From Spirodela intermedia (lineage: Eukaryota > Streptophyta > Magnoliopsida > Alismatales > Araceae): a stretch of 64,000 bases of DNA. The DNA lies in assembly GCA_902729315.2 (NCBI GenBank), contig LR746267.1:8372424-8436423 (forward strand), read 5' to 3'. Within the stretch, counting starts at the first letter, position 1, and each line of letters begins with the position of its first letter. Position numbers and translations under genes: made by a program. The notes under the pieces are model-generated. The model ran no database searches. It was not told the DNA's origin and saw nothing but the letters and a program-made list of their open reading frames with translations. This document shows, one piece after another, positions 10,561 to 21,500 of the stretch.

Positions 10561-11215
10561 CATCGGCCCGTTGCCAACCTGCTCTTCAAGATCAACACTG
10601 TTCACTCCCTCTCCTTCCTCTCCGACCTCAAGCTGGGGCAATAGATGAAAATCCCTCCCCGGTTCATGTTCACAGCCAAGGTAAGAATTAGCAGGGTCTC
10701 TCTCCTCCCCCAGGGCCCGACCCCCCCTCGCCTATCTCACCCTTCACCCTCGCCAGTGCAGGGGGACCATCGACGCCGGCACCGTCAACCTGACGGTGGC
10801 CTGGCGGATGCTGGGGAGCATCGATAATCTCTGCCCCAATTACAAGGTCATCTTTTATGCCTCCGTCATCCGGGGGCTCATCGGCAGCGTTCGCCTCTTC
10901 AGCCTCGATTGTCCGGACCGGAACCCGGTCTGGCTTTCCTCGCCGGCGCCCTTCTACGTCCCGGTGATCTCCTACGTCGTCGCCGGGATGTCACCGGCAA
11001 ACTCCACCAACATCGCGAGCTGGCTCGTCATCGGCGCCTTCTTCAACTTCTTCGTCTTCCGCCACCAGAAGGGATGGTGGCAGCGCTACAACTACGTCCT
11101 TCTCCGCCACCCTGGGTACCGCCACCCTCGTTTCTCTGCAGAACGAGGGCCGGAGCCCGCGGTACCGGCGACCTGCCCCACGGTCCTCGGCGTCATGGGA
11201 GGGTCCCCCGTGGTC
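10561..11215 (+). pseudogene. Oligopeptide transporter (OPT family) pseudogene, C-terminal part
   Basis: OPT proteins are multi-pass membrane transporters of small peptides or metal chelates. Two exon remnants are seen. The first (10561-10680) encodes RPVANLLFKI, then LSFLSDLKLG and MKIPPRFMFTAK, with a stop codon (TAG, 10642-10644) inside the normally unbroken GHYMKIPPR-type motif. A good donor (gtaagaa) follows at 10681 and an acceptor lies at 10759-10761. The second part encodes AGTVNLTVAWRMLGSIDNLC, GLIGSVRLF, then NIASWLVIGAFFNFFVF and KGWWQRYNYV. Between RNPVWLS and PFYVPVISY the family's usual loop and helix are missing. After YNYV the homology (SATLG...SLQNEG) moves to another frame and then back to give ATCPT. 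One stop, one deletion and two frameshifts make it non-functional. The N-terminal two thirds are absent. Confidence 0.85.
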
Positions 11216-12300
11216 TAGGGTTCCGGTCCCCAGAGATCGGAGAGAAGCAAGTAAGGGTTCATCAACTTTGTGCTTGGAAAGTTTTGAAACCAGAGTCAAG
11301 GGGGGGGGGGGCTCAGTGCAGACCGCTTCCCCATTAGAACTGAAGTTCTTCTGCGGAATGGACATTTGGAGATTCTATACAGATTACGAATCCGTCTATG
11401 CAGGATTTGGTACAGGTAAGAAGATCATGGTGAAGATCTTATCAGAGCACTCTGTCTAAACCCCATTATCAGGCAAGATACTCTCATTAAGACAAAAGTA
11501 TAGAAAATATTGACCTAAATCGTGCATAAAGTAAGATACCCACACACTTAGCATTGTTGTTCCATCCTGTAAAATCGAGGTCATATATAGACGACGTTAA
11601 GGTGAAAGATTTTATTTTTTTAGTAAAAAATATAAAGTATATAAAAATACTATTTACTTGGAGTTGATGATTTCTTAGCCTTCATATGATACAAAGGGTT
11701 TATCTATCATTTATTTTATCCATTAGTTTTAGTATTTTTTTTAATAATAGATTAATATGAATATCTTAAGTATTTCTAATTAAGTATTATAAGCAATAGT
11801 TTGAGCACCTAGATTTGGACCCTTTTTTTAGTATCAGTTTGAATACTCCCGTATTTTTACCTGACTTATTAAAATTAAAAATGTGCAAATGATTTAATTT
11901 TTTAGTCTTAGTTTAAGGTGAATTTGTTTGATTATTAGGCCTGATTTAAAAGAAATAATCGATCTAGTTATAGGGATCGGCAACTTAGATATAGATCTTC
12001 TAAATCCATGTTAAAAGGATATCGGACCCATTTAAACGGGGAAAATGGCGCATGAGTGGCCGCAGCCGCGACATCCGCCGTCCGCCGCCGTCTGCCGCCG
12101 ATTCGTCCCCTCATCCGTAGCATGCACCAAATGCGGCGTTCTCCGACGATGATCCAGGTGAACCCCGCCCCCCTGCACGGTCTCAAGTAGTAGACCATCT
12201 TCCACGAAACACAGCACGGTTGAGCGGCGGCCTACGATCGATCATAGCTCGCCATCATTCACAGATCAAAATCAAACCGCAGCTATCTGTCTCTCTCTCT
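11216..12300. other. Intergenic region between the OPT pseudogene and the SUVH gene
   Basis: A run of ten or so G occurs at 11302-11312 inside a short open frame with no recognised domain. From 11460 to 12000 the sequence is AT-rich with stops in all frames. From about 12020 it turns GC-rich, and a CT tract at 12288-12301 sits just before the SUVH start; this is probably the SUVH promoter and leader. Confidence 0.4.
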
Positions 12301-12407
12301 ACACCATCTGTTTGATCGAGAGCAGATCTGCAAGAGATACGGTTGATCTTCCAAGGCACCATTGTTTGTCTCGACCTCACCTCACCCTCTGCCGGTCCCG
12401 TGTGAAA

Positions 12408-14261
12408 ATGCCGAAGCTCGAGCGACGGGAGCCGGAGGAGACTGTGGGTGCGGCTGCGGATGGAGCTCGAGCCGCGGCAAGACCGCTCTCCCCGTCGTCG
12501 CTGATCCCTTGTGACAAGAGAGCCCGGTCGACGGAGCTCGTACGGGTTTCAGTCCCGAGAGCCATAGACGAGGGGTTCCTCCGTGAACTGGTGAGGAGGA
12601 CGCGGGGGCTCTACGAGTCTCTCAGAGTGCTCCTGATCTGCGGCAAGGAGGTGGACGGCCTAGTTTCCAAGGGGAGGAGGCACCGCGCCGACCTCAAGGT
12701 CGCCACTTTCATGATGCAGAAAGGCCTCTGGATCAATAGGGGCAAGCAGATCGTCGGAACTCTTCCGGGGGTCCTCGTCGGGGACGTGTTCTTCTTCCGC
12801 GTGGAGCTCTGCATGATCGGGCTCCACGGCCAAGTCCAGGCAGGAATAGATTATCTGCCGGCCGGCCGGAGCCCCAGCGGCGAGCCTATCGCCACCAGCA
12901 TCATCGTCTCCGGCGCGTACGAAGACAACGAGGACAGGGGGGACACCATCATCTACAGCGGCCACGGGGGGAGGGGCCGGAACGGGCAGAAGCAGTTCCA
13001 TGATCAGAAACCCGCCGGCGGGAATCTCGCCATGGAGAAGAGCATGGCCTACGGAGTCGAGGTCCGCGTCATCCGCGGCCTGAAGTGCGACCAGAGCCCC
13101 AGCGGCAAGGTCTACGTCTATGATGGACTCTACAAAATCACAGACTGTTGGGCTGAGGCCGGCAAGTCTGGATTTGTAGTCTCCAAGTTCAGGCTTCTGA
13201 GAATCGAGAACCAGCCCAAGATGGGTTCTGCGGCCATCAAACTTGCCGAGGAGCTGAAGTCTGATATGTTGAGGGTGAGACCGGTGGGAACCCTCAGTCT
13301 GGACATCTCCGGCGGCACGGAGAACTTGCCGATTTCTCTGTTCAACGATGTCGACGGGGACGACTCCCCGCTTCGCTTCAAGTATCTCGTAAGGCCGGCT
13401 CACTCTCCAGCGCTGCTTCAGCAGGCTACCGACAGCGCAGCAGTTGGCGGCTGCCGGTGCGAGTGCGAATGCTCTGATGGTTGCGACTGCGCCGTGAGGA
13501 ACGGCGGGGAGCTTCCTTACGACGCCAGTGGAGTTCTCCTCAGAGGTAGGCCTCTGGTGTACGAATGCGGCAGGTCTTGCAGCTGCCCGGAAACCTGCAG
13601 GAACCGTCTGACCCAGAGAGGGCTGAGGAGCCGGCTGGAGGTGTTCAGGACGAGGGAAATGGCATGGGGAGTGCGGCCACTGGAGCTGATCAGAGCCGGG
13701 GCCTTCGTCTGCGAATTCAGCGGCGTCGGGCTTACCAAGCGGCAGTCTGATTGGCTCTCCATGACAGGCGACAACATGATATATCCTAATCAGTTCCCTC
13801 CAAGGTGGGTGGAGTGGGGGGACATCTCGCGGGTCTGCCCCCAATACCTTCCTCCCGTGGCTCCTTCCCTCCCTCTGCTTGATTTCTCCATGGACGTCTC
13901 CACGTACAGGAACGTGGCCTGCTACCTCAGACACAGCCGCAGCCCCAACGTGTTTATGCAGTTCGTGGCGTATGGCCACTGCGTTCCCCCACATCCTCAC
14001 CTCATGATCTTCGCAAGGGAAAGCATCCCTCCCCTAAGAGAGCTCAGCATTGACTACGGCATGGGACATCCGGAGATCATGAGCCAGGGGGAGTGCCCTG
14101 CCAAGGACAAGCACAGGCAACGGCAGAGGGAGTTCTCCGAGTCCTCTCGGCCGACGCCGACTTCGGGCTCGTCCACTCCGCGGACCGCAGAGCCATCTCC
14201 GCCGCAGTCCTCGACTATTGGACCCCTGCTCCGAGCGATCACCCGGTCTCCTCTCACTTGA
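12408..14261 (+). CDS. SUVH2/SUVH9-type SRA-SET protein, intronless
   Basis: Relatives SUVH2 and SUVH9 bind methylated DNA through the SRA domain and recruit RNA polymerase V in RNA-directed DNA methylation, without detectable methyltransferase activity. From the ATG at 12408 (MPKLERREPEE) the protein has 617 residues; an in-frame ATG at 12312 would add 32. The SRA domain runs from about 105 (GLWINRGKQIVG), through IDYLPAG, SGAYEDNEDRGD and YGVEVRVIRG, to VYVYDGLYKI near 238. A cysteine-bearing pre-SET lies near 347-408 (CRCECECSDGCDC). The SET-like domain spans about 409-550. Its usual NHSCxPN is RHSRSPN here and the usual ELTYDYG is ELSIDYG, and no post-SET cysteine motif is seen. This supports a catalytically inactive SUVH2/9 type. 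The last 60 or so residues are a Ser/Pro/Arg-rich tail not expected in the family. No introns, as in SUVH2/9. Confidence 0.92.
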   Translation: MPKLERREPEETVGAAADGARAAARPLSPSSLIPCDKRARSTELVRVSVPRAIDEGFLRELVRRTRGLYESLRVLLICGKEVDGLVSKGRRHRADLKVATFMMQKGLWINRGKQIVGTLPGVLVGDVFFFRVELCMIGLHGQVQAGIDYLPAGRSPSGEPIATSIIVSGAYEDNEDRGDTIIYSGHGGRGRNGQKQFHDQKPAGGNLAMEKSMAYGVEVRVIRGLKCDQSPSGKVYVYDGLYKITDCWAEAGKSGFVVSKFRLLRIENQPKMGSAAIKLAEELKSDMLRVRPVGTLSLDISGGTENLPISLFNDVDGDDSPLRFKYLVRPAHSPALLQQATDSAAVGGCRCECECSDGCDCAVRNGGELPYDASGVLLRGRPLVYECGRSCSCPETCRNRLTQRGLRSRLEVFRTREMAWGVRPLELIRAGAFVCEFSGVGLTKRQSDWLSMTGDNMIYPNQFPPRWVEWGDISRVCPQYLPPVAPSLPLLDFSMDVSTYRNVACYLRHSRSPNVFMQFVAYGHCVPPHPHLMIFARESIPPLRELSIDYGMGHPEIMSQGECPAKDKHRQRQREFSESSRPTPTSGSSTPRTAEPSPPQSSTIGPLLRAITRSPLT

Positions 14262-14369
14262 CGTTCGCATCCTAGCCCTGCAGGCAACGCTGACGCGTCC
14301 GGTAGTCAACCTCGACAAGCAAGACGGCGAGGGCCACACCGGAAATGGTGCAAGCTCAAGTATGCAACT
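14262..14369. other. SUVH 3' flank
   Basis: This short GC-rich stretch after the stop codon is probably the remaining 3' untranslated sequence. Repeat homology begins almost immediately after it, so the gene's original 3' end may have been replaced. Confidence 0.35.
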
Positions 14370-15350
14370 CATGCCCGGACTTCAAATGTATTGCACGTTG
14401 AAGTCCATGGGGCTAAGAGTTTCATCACATGTTTATACAATACTTATCAGTTTAATTCGACTCAACTAACTCATTTGTTCTTATTTTTAGTTATTGTCAT
14501 ATCTAAAAGTTGACAATTCTTAGGCTTATGTCTTAATAATTATGGCCTATAACATCCATGTGTAAACGTGATGTGTACACATTGTGAGAGTTGACTATAT
14601 GGACTTGATTCACCAGTTTTGGAACCCATGGGAGTCAAATGTGTTATTATTGCTTAAACATTGGAGCCCATGTTGTAGGTCACCCAAAATGGTAAATATA
14701 AGTCAGCACATAGAATCCATAAAGGTAAGTAATTATGTTCTTCCTAAGTATCTCTATATCTTATTTGTGTGTTCATTTGGTCCGCGACAAGGAACTTTCT
14801 AGAGATTCCAATACGTAGTGTGAGTGATATAATGACAACCTAAGAGCATTTGAACTACACAGGGTGGGGGCAGGGTCTTGCCTAAGAAAGGAAAATTCTA
14901 AGAGATTTCGTCACTTTTATCTTCCAATGTACCAATAGATCTCAAGATTACCTTCACTCAACCAACGAGTACTGGGTCTTCCAACCTGGTTGAACAGTAA
15001 GTACATGAGGGTTTTAGCTTATACTAGGTCAGCAACAGAAAGTAAATAAATTTCACTGGGAATTAATAGATGCAACTGTTTTGATCAATTTTCCATTCAA
15101 GTTCATCTGTTCAGTCAATGCTCTTATCCTCTCCACAATATGATGTTGGTCAGAAAGAGAGTTGATATCTGGCCTGAGCTTCCCATTTCTCTAAATAAAA
15201 TATGGTTTTGCTTTCGGAATTATATGTACAATTACATATCAGTTTTTAAAAGACAATTTGTACTTGTCTCCTAGAGATCGTCACTCTTGTCGAGGATAGA
15301 ACAACTATCCTTGATTAGGTGAAATTCTTGAGCTTCAAGTAAAGTTATGA
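14370..15350. repeat. Dispersed repeat, related to 36,350-36,720 and 39,740-40,130
   Basis: Two blocks recur elsewhere in the window in the same orientation. Block 1 (about 14,370-14,790) shares stretches such as ATGGGGCTAAGAGTTTCATC with 36,400 and further matches through the TTATTTGTGT region near 36,680. Block 2 (about 14,890-15,220) matches 39,760-40,130, including TAGGTCTTCCAAC-like and GAGTTGATATTTGGC-like stretches. At the second locus the two blocks are about 3 kb apart. Both lie next to Ty3/gypsy remains, so they are probably transposon-derived, perhaps LTR or untranslated segments. I see no coding function. Confidence 0.6.
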
Positions 15351-15360
15351 GTTAAACATC

Positions 15361-15990
15361 CACGGTAAGGTGGGTAACCAGAAAGTCACATTTATGATTG
15401 ATTGTGATGCCACCCATAAATTCATATCAACATAATTAATTGATGAATTGATATATTAACATCAAGACGTGTATGTTTAAATAAAAGCACATTTACCTAA
15501 GCTATTAAGTATCAACTGAAGGAGTGGCAATAGACCAAGGCAAGATCAAAGACATGCTCAAAAGGTCTACTCCAATCAACCTTCAAGAATAATGGGAGTC
15601 TTGGGACTCATAAGTTACTACAAGAGATTCGTCGCAAAATTCTGAGGCGCTGATATGGCCACTAATGCAGCAATGAAAGAAAGACGCCTTTGGTTAGGGT
15701 GAAGATGCATAGAGAGCATTCAAACAACTTAAATCCATCATGACCGCAATGTCCCTGTTGGCATTACTTGATTTCTTACAAGTCTTTGAAATAGGGGGTG
15801 TTACCTTGAGAACAAGGTAATAATCTATGGGGTGATCATAATCGGTGCAGTGATCATGGAGAATTGTCCACCTATAACCGATTTTAGTCAAAATAACTCG
15901 AAATTTATGAGCATGAATTGACAGCGACCATCCTAACTGTGCAGAAGTGACTACTAGGTCGACATTTTATTATTCACATAGATCACCAGC
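15361..15990 (+). mobile_element. Decayed Ty3/gypsy retrotransposon fragment (protease to RNase H)
   Basis: Translated pieces on the plus strand, broken by stops and frameshifts, match the order of Ty3/gypsy pol. Near 15,385 is a retroviral-type aspartic protease core (VTFMIDCDATHKFIST). Near 15,600 is the reverse transcriptase/RNase H connection (a GLISYYKRFVAKF-type stretch). Near 15,700-15,790 is AFKQLKSIMTAMSLLALLDF. Near 15,955 is GRHFIIHIDHQ, followed by loss of homology. The reverse transcriptase catalytic part and the integrase are missing. It cannot be active. Confidence 0.78.
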
Positions 15991-16500
15991 ACGAGTCCCC
16001 TGCAGCTATCAAGCCAGAGCCCAGCCCCCTTTCATAACTAAGTATCAACCTGCCTGTACGTGCCCATCGATGACTCCTATGTACAGGTCCTCCCCCCAAG
16101 CAGAAGACACCTTGGACGGGTGGCTCCCGGAGACCCATCCCCTCTGTGCACCGATGCCATAACGCTCTTCTACCTTTCTCTTCTGTCCAGGCGAACAGAA
16201 GAAGAAATTGGTTGATAAATGTTATGTCTTCTCATGTTCTTGAGTAAACGTCTGGATTGTCAAAGGCCTTGCCCGATCCCTCTGATCTACTGGGTGGGTT
16301 AGGTTGCCATCATGCGATTCGGAGGAACGCAGGAAGAAAGCCGCCTCCGGCTGTGGGTGTTGGATGATCGAGTCAACACCGTTTCCTGCTCCCGAGGGAG
16401 GAAATCTCACTCAGGTTGTCTTGGTTACAAATCTCCACTGAATCAATCGACAACCGATTTCATATCAAATCCAGCGTCGTTCAATGAAAACAAAAACTCG
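15991..16500. other. Intergenic region after the retrotransposon fragment
   Basis: Short open frames of about 60-70 codons occur on both strands and none shows a known domain. I see no gene or clear repeat here. Confidence 0.4.
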
Positions 16501-16990
16501 GCCGCGGCGTCCAGGTGAGAGGGAGGGTTTATGGTTCCATACTGGAAGACGACGACGGAGAGCCCGCCGCCGCCGCAGATTGGGTCAGCGAGCGTCGACG
16601 CGCTGCCTCGTCTTGCTTTCCTTCTCTTCCACTGGGGATCTGGCCTCCCTTCACCACCTTCCATCGCTTTCCAAATCGCGGAGATCGGGGACGGCGCGCC
16701 ATGGTGCGGGGAGACGAAGGAAGTTCCTCCCTCAGCGCAACCGGCGACAGCCAGGGATCCTCCGGCATCCACCGATTCGCCGGCGGCAGCGGCGGCCTTC
16801 GAGATCTCGAGGGATCTGGCTCGACTGAACGGGAAGCTTCTCAGCCTTTCAGAAACCGTTTGGGTTGCTGGGCTTCCTGCCGCATGGAGGACGAAGAGCA
16901 ACCATCTTATATCCGTAGCTATCCAGCGTCATCCGCGTGGTGCCTTTTTCACTCCCCACCTGGTCCATTATTAAATGCTAATATTTTTTA
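16501..16990. other. GC-rich island with overlapping ORFs, function unknown
   Basis: A sharp rise in GC content coincides with open frames on both strands: plus 16,531-16,974 (147 codons, starting MVPYWKTTTESPPPP) and minus 16,901-16,443 (152 codons). The plus frame contains FEISRDLARLNGKLLSLSET, which reads like a real helical segment, but I recognise no family. High GC makes long antisense frames common, so at most one is genuine. It could be a first exon, a promoter-leader island or a gene relic. No downstream partner exon was found in the microsatellite-rich sequence that follows. Confidence 0.25.
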
Positions 16991-17701
16991 GTTTCCTTCC
17001 TCGGATAGAGAGAGAGAAAGGACGGGGGCGTTAATTACAATTAATCTTTACTAGGGACTAAAAAGTAATAACGTTTGGTGATAAAGGTAAACTAAAGAGA
17101 GAAAGGAAATATAAAAATTACTTTAGTTTACGAGGAGGTAAAAGCAAATATCCTGAAATTTTTGGTCTAGTTCCCTGAGAGAGAGAGAGCTTTCACGCGT
17201 GCCACGTGCTCTGACAACCCTCTTTTCTCTCTCCACCCAGTCGGAAATTCTCTTTCTCTCTCTCAATCTATCTCTCTCTGCCAAACCTTATTTTTGCAGC
17301 CTAGCCCAAAATTGGAAAAGTGTAAGCTCCCTGTCCAAAATTAGGACAAAGGCCCAATAATTTGTGGACACTCTTTTGTCGCGTGACAGCGCTTGTGGAA
17401 GATCTCTCACAAGAGGAGTTGGGTTTACTCTTGGATTTTGTCAGTGCGAAAATAGGCCAAAAATTAATATTACGATGGGTCTCATAAGATTTGCTCGATA
17501 AAAAAATTAAATATATTTTTTTCCATTTTTCTAAAAAAATATTTTGGTGGATTTGAAGGCTACTGAAGCTAATTTTTTTAATCCTTAATCCTATTTGATT
17601 ATAATTAATATTAATATACTATCTCCACATGAAAAAAGAGCACATGTTCACCATGTTAGTCGTTTCTCTCTCACTCTCTCCGGGACAACGAAAGAGACAT
17701 T

Positions 17702-17706
<5 letters not shown>

Positions 17707-17773
<67 letters not shown>
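17707..17773. repeat. (GA)n microsatellite, 67 bp uninterrupted
   Basis: Perfect GA dinucleotide run of about 33 units. It lies about 350 bp upstream of the left end of the duplicated channel block. Confidence 0.97.
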
Positions 17774-17774
<1 letters not shown>

Positions 17775-17930
17775 AATTAATTATTTATAGGGACTAAAAA
17801 AAATGGCCTTGGTAATGTAGGAAAAAAACTAAATATGTAAAAGCTACGTTAAGGGACGTGATGAGCAAGTCGTTTTCTTAAATATTGATATTTTTGGTTT
17901 CATTCCCTTATAGAGAAATAGAGAGGGGGG

Positions 17931-17954
17931 GAGAGAGAGAGAGAGAGAGAGAGG
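17931..17954. repeat. (GA)n microsatellite, short
   Basis: GA run of about 12 units, preceded by a G-rich stretch, about 170 bp before the duplicated block begins. Confidence 0.9.
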
Positions 17955-18421
17955 GGTTAATTACAATTAAATAATATTTTTAGGACGAAAAAAGGGCTGT
18001 TGGTCACATAGAAGTTAAACTAAAGATGTGAAGGGATTCTATAAATTATATTAGTTAATCGGGTCTTGGAGGCAAATAATCGGGGGGGGGGTGGGTTTGG
18101 TGGGGTAGGGGACAGTAGAGAACAGAACTTAGCTTTCTGTGTCAGGGCGGAAACGACAGGAGCTAGGCCCGATATTCAGTCCGGTCGCAGTCGTCAGATA
18201 ACGTGGCTCTATAGTCGTCAGATTACGACAGCAGCCGTGTTGCTGTGGAGAGGAGAGCAAGGCTATCTGATGGGGGAATCTCCATTGGACAATTAGAAGG
18301 ATGCAGGTTACGCCCGCTGACGCCGGGAGCTTGGAGTCTCGCTTTCCCGGAAGCTGATGGCTCGAAGACGGGTCGTGTAAAGAAAGATCACCCGGAATTG
18401 GCATCGCTGTGCTTGACGGCA

Positions 18422-18481
18422 ATGCTCGGCATTCGACCTGGGGACGTCGTCCTGGTGATCGGTTGGAGTTCTGTAAGATAA
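18422..18481 (+). other. Upstream ORF (19 codons) before channel copy A
   Basis: An ATG-started frame encodes MLGIRPGDVVLVIGWSSVR and stops 104 bases before the channel ATG. The equivalent at 44,955-45,020 of copy B differs at three of the 19 aligned residues and adds two residues before its stop. If the leader includes this segment, it would be a translated upstream ORF able to lower translation of the channel. Whether it is transcribed is not known from the sequence. Conservation may only reflect recent duplication. Confidence 0.35.
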
Positions 18482-18585
18482 CTTTAAAGAAAGCGAGTGA
18501 AGTTAGTTTTTTTCTTCGCTGTGTTCCGAACGTCGAGGCTCGAGGAAGTAGCGAAGGAAGACGAAGAAGACTTCCGAGGCCGAAG

Positions 18586-21500
18586 ATGACGAGGTCTGCT
18601 TGGGTGTTGTGCTCTTCAACCTCCCAGTGGAGTCCTGGCTTTTGGTCACGCACGTTCACAATGGCGCCACGCAGGTTATTTCCTGTTTTCCATTGCCATC
18701 TGGTAGCAGCTCTACAGTTGTTGCTCGTTTTTCGACTACTCGCTCTGATTTCCTCCCCATTTCATAATTTCCTGTTCTTGGGTGTTTGGATTTTGGTTCC
18801 ACGGGGTTCGGGATGCGGCTCTCCTCTTTTTTCTTGTAAAATCTTGGATTTTCCGTAATTTTAATACCATTTGTGGTAGCAAGATTCCGAAGGTTTTCTA
18901 ACGGAAGGTGGGAAGGAGGTGAATTGAAATGTGCAGGCAAAGATGGCAAAGGTTGTGTTGCCTCTATCAATTACAATTTTACCATCAATTCCCTCTCCTG
19001 TTCACGTAAAATGTTCTATCTGATGATGTAACTTAGAGACTTCGTTTTGGCATACGGAGACGCTTACATATTTTTTTTTCTTTTTGTGCGAAGAATTTAG
19101 CGTCTGATGGAAACTCTTAATGTAGTGTATGCTTCGTGAGTTACAGTGTTAGTCAACCCATTTTTGGTGAAATGGAAGAACAGCATGTTACTAGGACGAT
19201 AATATATTTTTTATTTTTAATTCGCATGCTAATTATGTGTTATCAATGGACTTGTGATCCCTTTTAGTCACATGCAGAAATACAATGTTACCGCCACGTC
19301 AGTATTCTATGGTGACTTCTGATTAACTGTAAGACATGCATTGGGTTCATCTAAGTACCTAGAACTTAATATCATTTATGGAGGTATAAAAGATTGACTA
19401 TCTAAAAGGGTGTATGTGATTCCTAGGTGCCTCTCTATGTGAGCTGGGCCAGACGAGCATCCAGTCAATTGGGCAATTTATTTTTGCTTATCTGTATATT
19501 TTTTTACAGAGCGTTTCATATTACTCAGCGACAATTTTTATCAATTTCGGTTTTGCATAATCTCAATACTAATTTTCTCTCTTTCAGGAATATTTCCTCT
19601 TTCTGTTTGGAGTGGGTGCATTATCCACGTCTTTATGAACGTAAATTGTTTACAGGTTCGGAAAATATCACGCAAATTCACATTTTTTGTCCGATTGAGG
19701 TTATGTTCTTGAATGGAGCACGTACCTTTTTAGTTCCGAAACTTGTATCGTGCCCACGCCTGCATTGGTTCATAATCTGTGATAGAAAAGCACTCAGACA
19801 TCCGAATGTTGGCGAAATTTACATAAAAAATGAAATGCAATGGTGGTAGTTGCTTCTGGGATAAATGTAAACTTCTCATGGTAAGCTTTGTGGGTTGTAC
19901 AAAGCTCTATTCATAATTGTTAGATTCAGTCTGCACGTGGTGTAGTATCTTAAGCAGTTTACTTGCATTTCATTCTTCCTAGGGATAAATTCAACATAAT
20001 CTTTGAGCCGAATTGATTTCTTGAGAAATACTTTCTTTGATCATAGTTGTGACCACCTCAAGCAATCAGCTGTTATTTTTCTTTAGCGAAATTGATCTAC
20101 TACGGCATTATCACATGCGCCATGGTGCATTTTGTAGCCGTGGTTGAATCATTCTCTCTTCTCTCTCGGTTGTGTATGCTCTCTATTACGGTATATTTTT
20201 TATACCAGTTTATTCAATACTTTCAGCGATTATTTATCTTCAGGAGACAGAGCGACTGGTCTTCTTTGGATGCCAAATATTGTGCTAGCTCGTAGGTCTA
20301 TTCTCAAGAACTCCAGATCGTCTAGTCTATGTGCACGTTGCAGTCTTAATGAGGAAGGAGGACCTTATGACATTAATGATGCGTGGAAAAATTATGATGT
20401 TATGGTTTCTTCTCAAAATGTAATTGTTTTTTCTTTTTTGATTATTTCTGATCACTTATTTATGTATGCTGCAGTATTTTCATTGCAACTATTATCACTG
20501 GGTGATGAAGACACTTACACTGACCAATATGTCATGCTTGTCAAAAAAGTTCTATGCTTAATAACTATAAATCATTTTTTTAAAATTTTATTTTACAAGA
20601 CAAACTAATGGTTGCAACAATTATTACGTTCTTTCATGTTAATGAGCCAATATATATTTTTAAATTTTTTAACCGGAGTTCACTCGCAGCTATTCTCAAT
20701 CTTTTGTCATTCTGGATTACCTCATTTAATATATCTATTATTTGAATATAATTTTCAACGTAATTGTATTCTTAACTAGTTCTTTTAAAGGTTATTTCAT
20801 TGTTCTTGTACCTTTTATTTTGATAATAAGTGGGCTTTACATAGTTCAGCAGACTGGGTGTTCTCTAATGATGTTTAGAGACTCTTTGGAATGGTTTGGT
20901 GTTCCTGTGTGCTTTATATTTCGTAATATTTAAACGTTGCAACCCATCTGTCCAAAGGTTTTTTTTACAAGCACATTGTTAAGTTAAGAGTTAAGCTTCA
21001 TGCTGTGCGTTCTTCTGTTGCTTTAGTTCGGTGAAAATTTTCTTTTTATAAATATTTCCGCCAGGATCATAAACCTAGTTGAATGCCAAATGAAATTCCC
21101 CTGTAATCACTTGAAGCTTAAGTGATACGCTGGAATCCCCTTTCCTTCTTAGTTCAGCATCATGTTCTTTTCATTTAGATTGAAAATCTTATCTTGCTGC
21201 GACTTCTATAACCTTAACGCTCTAGTCTGTTAATTCGTTTTCCCAAGAACTTTAATTTTGTAAATTAGCCGTCTATCTAATGTTATGGTCTTTTGTGTCT
21301 AAACTTCTTGTTCACTTTAATTCCATAATTTACCACGCAATATTTTTATTTAATCTGCAGAGGTCTCTGTCCCCTTTTAATCTCACGGTCACTTTTATAC
21401 TGTGCACAATTTCTCAGAATGTGTTTACCCTCGTGTGAAATGCTCTCTTGTGTGATAACATAACTGAGCATTCCGACAAATGAAAACTGTAGACATCAGG

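Larger units (their letters stand above)
17000..18120. other. Microsatellite-rich intergenic region upstream of channel copy A
   Basis: AT-rich sequence with many short GA/CT tracts, two long ones listed separately. No coding signal is seen. A run of G (18,081-18,090) lies just before the start of the duplicated block. It lies upstream of channel copy A, and the part nearest 18,120 may belong to that gene's promoter. Confidence 0.45.

Noticed and set aside
12660-14000. Minus-strand open frame of 446 codons
   Set aside because: It is antisense to the SUVH coding sequence; the plus frame has clear SRA and SET motifs and this one has none.
18245-18481. Longer frame (78 codons) around the upstream ORF of copy A
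   Set aside because: It has no ATG at its start, and the corresponding frame in copy B differs at many residues, so only the short ATG-started part is kept as a candidate.
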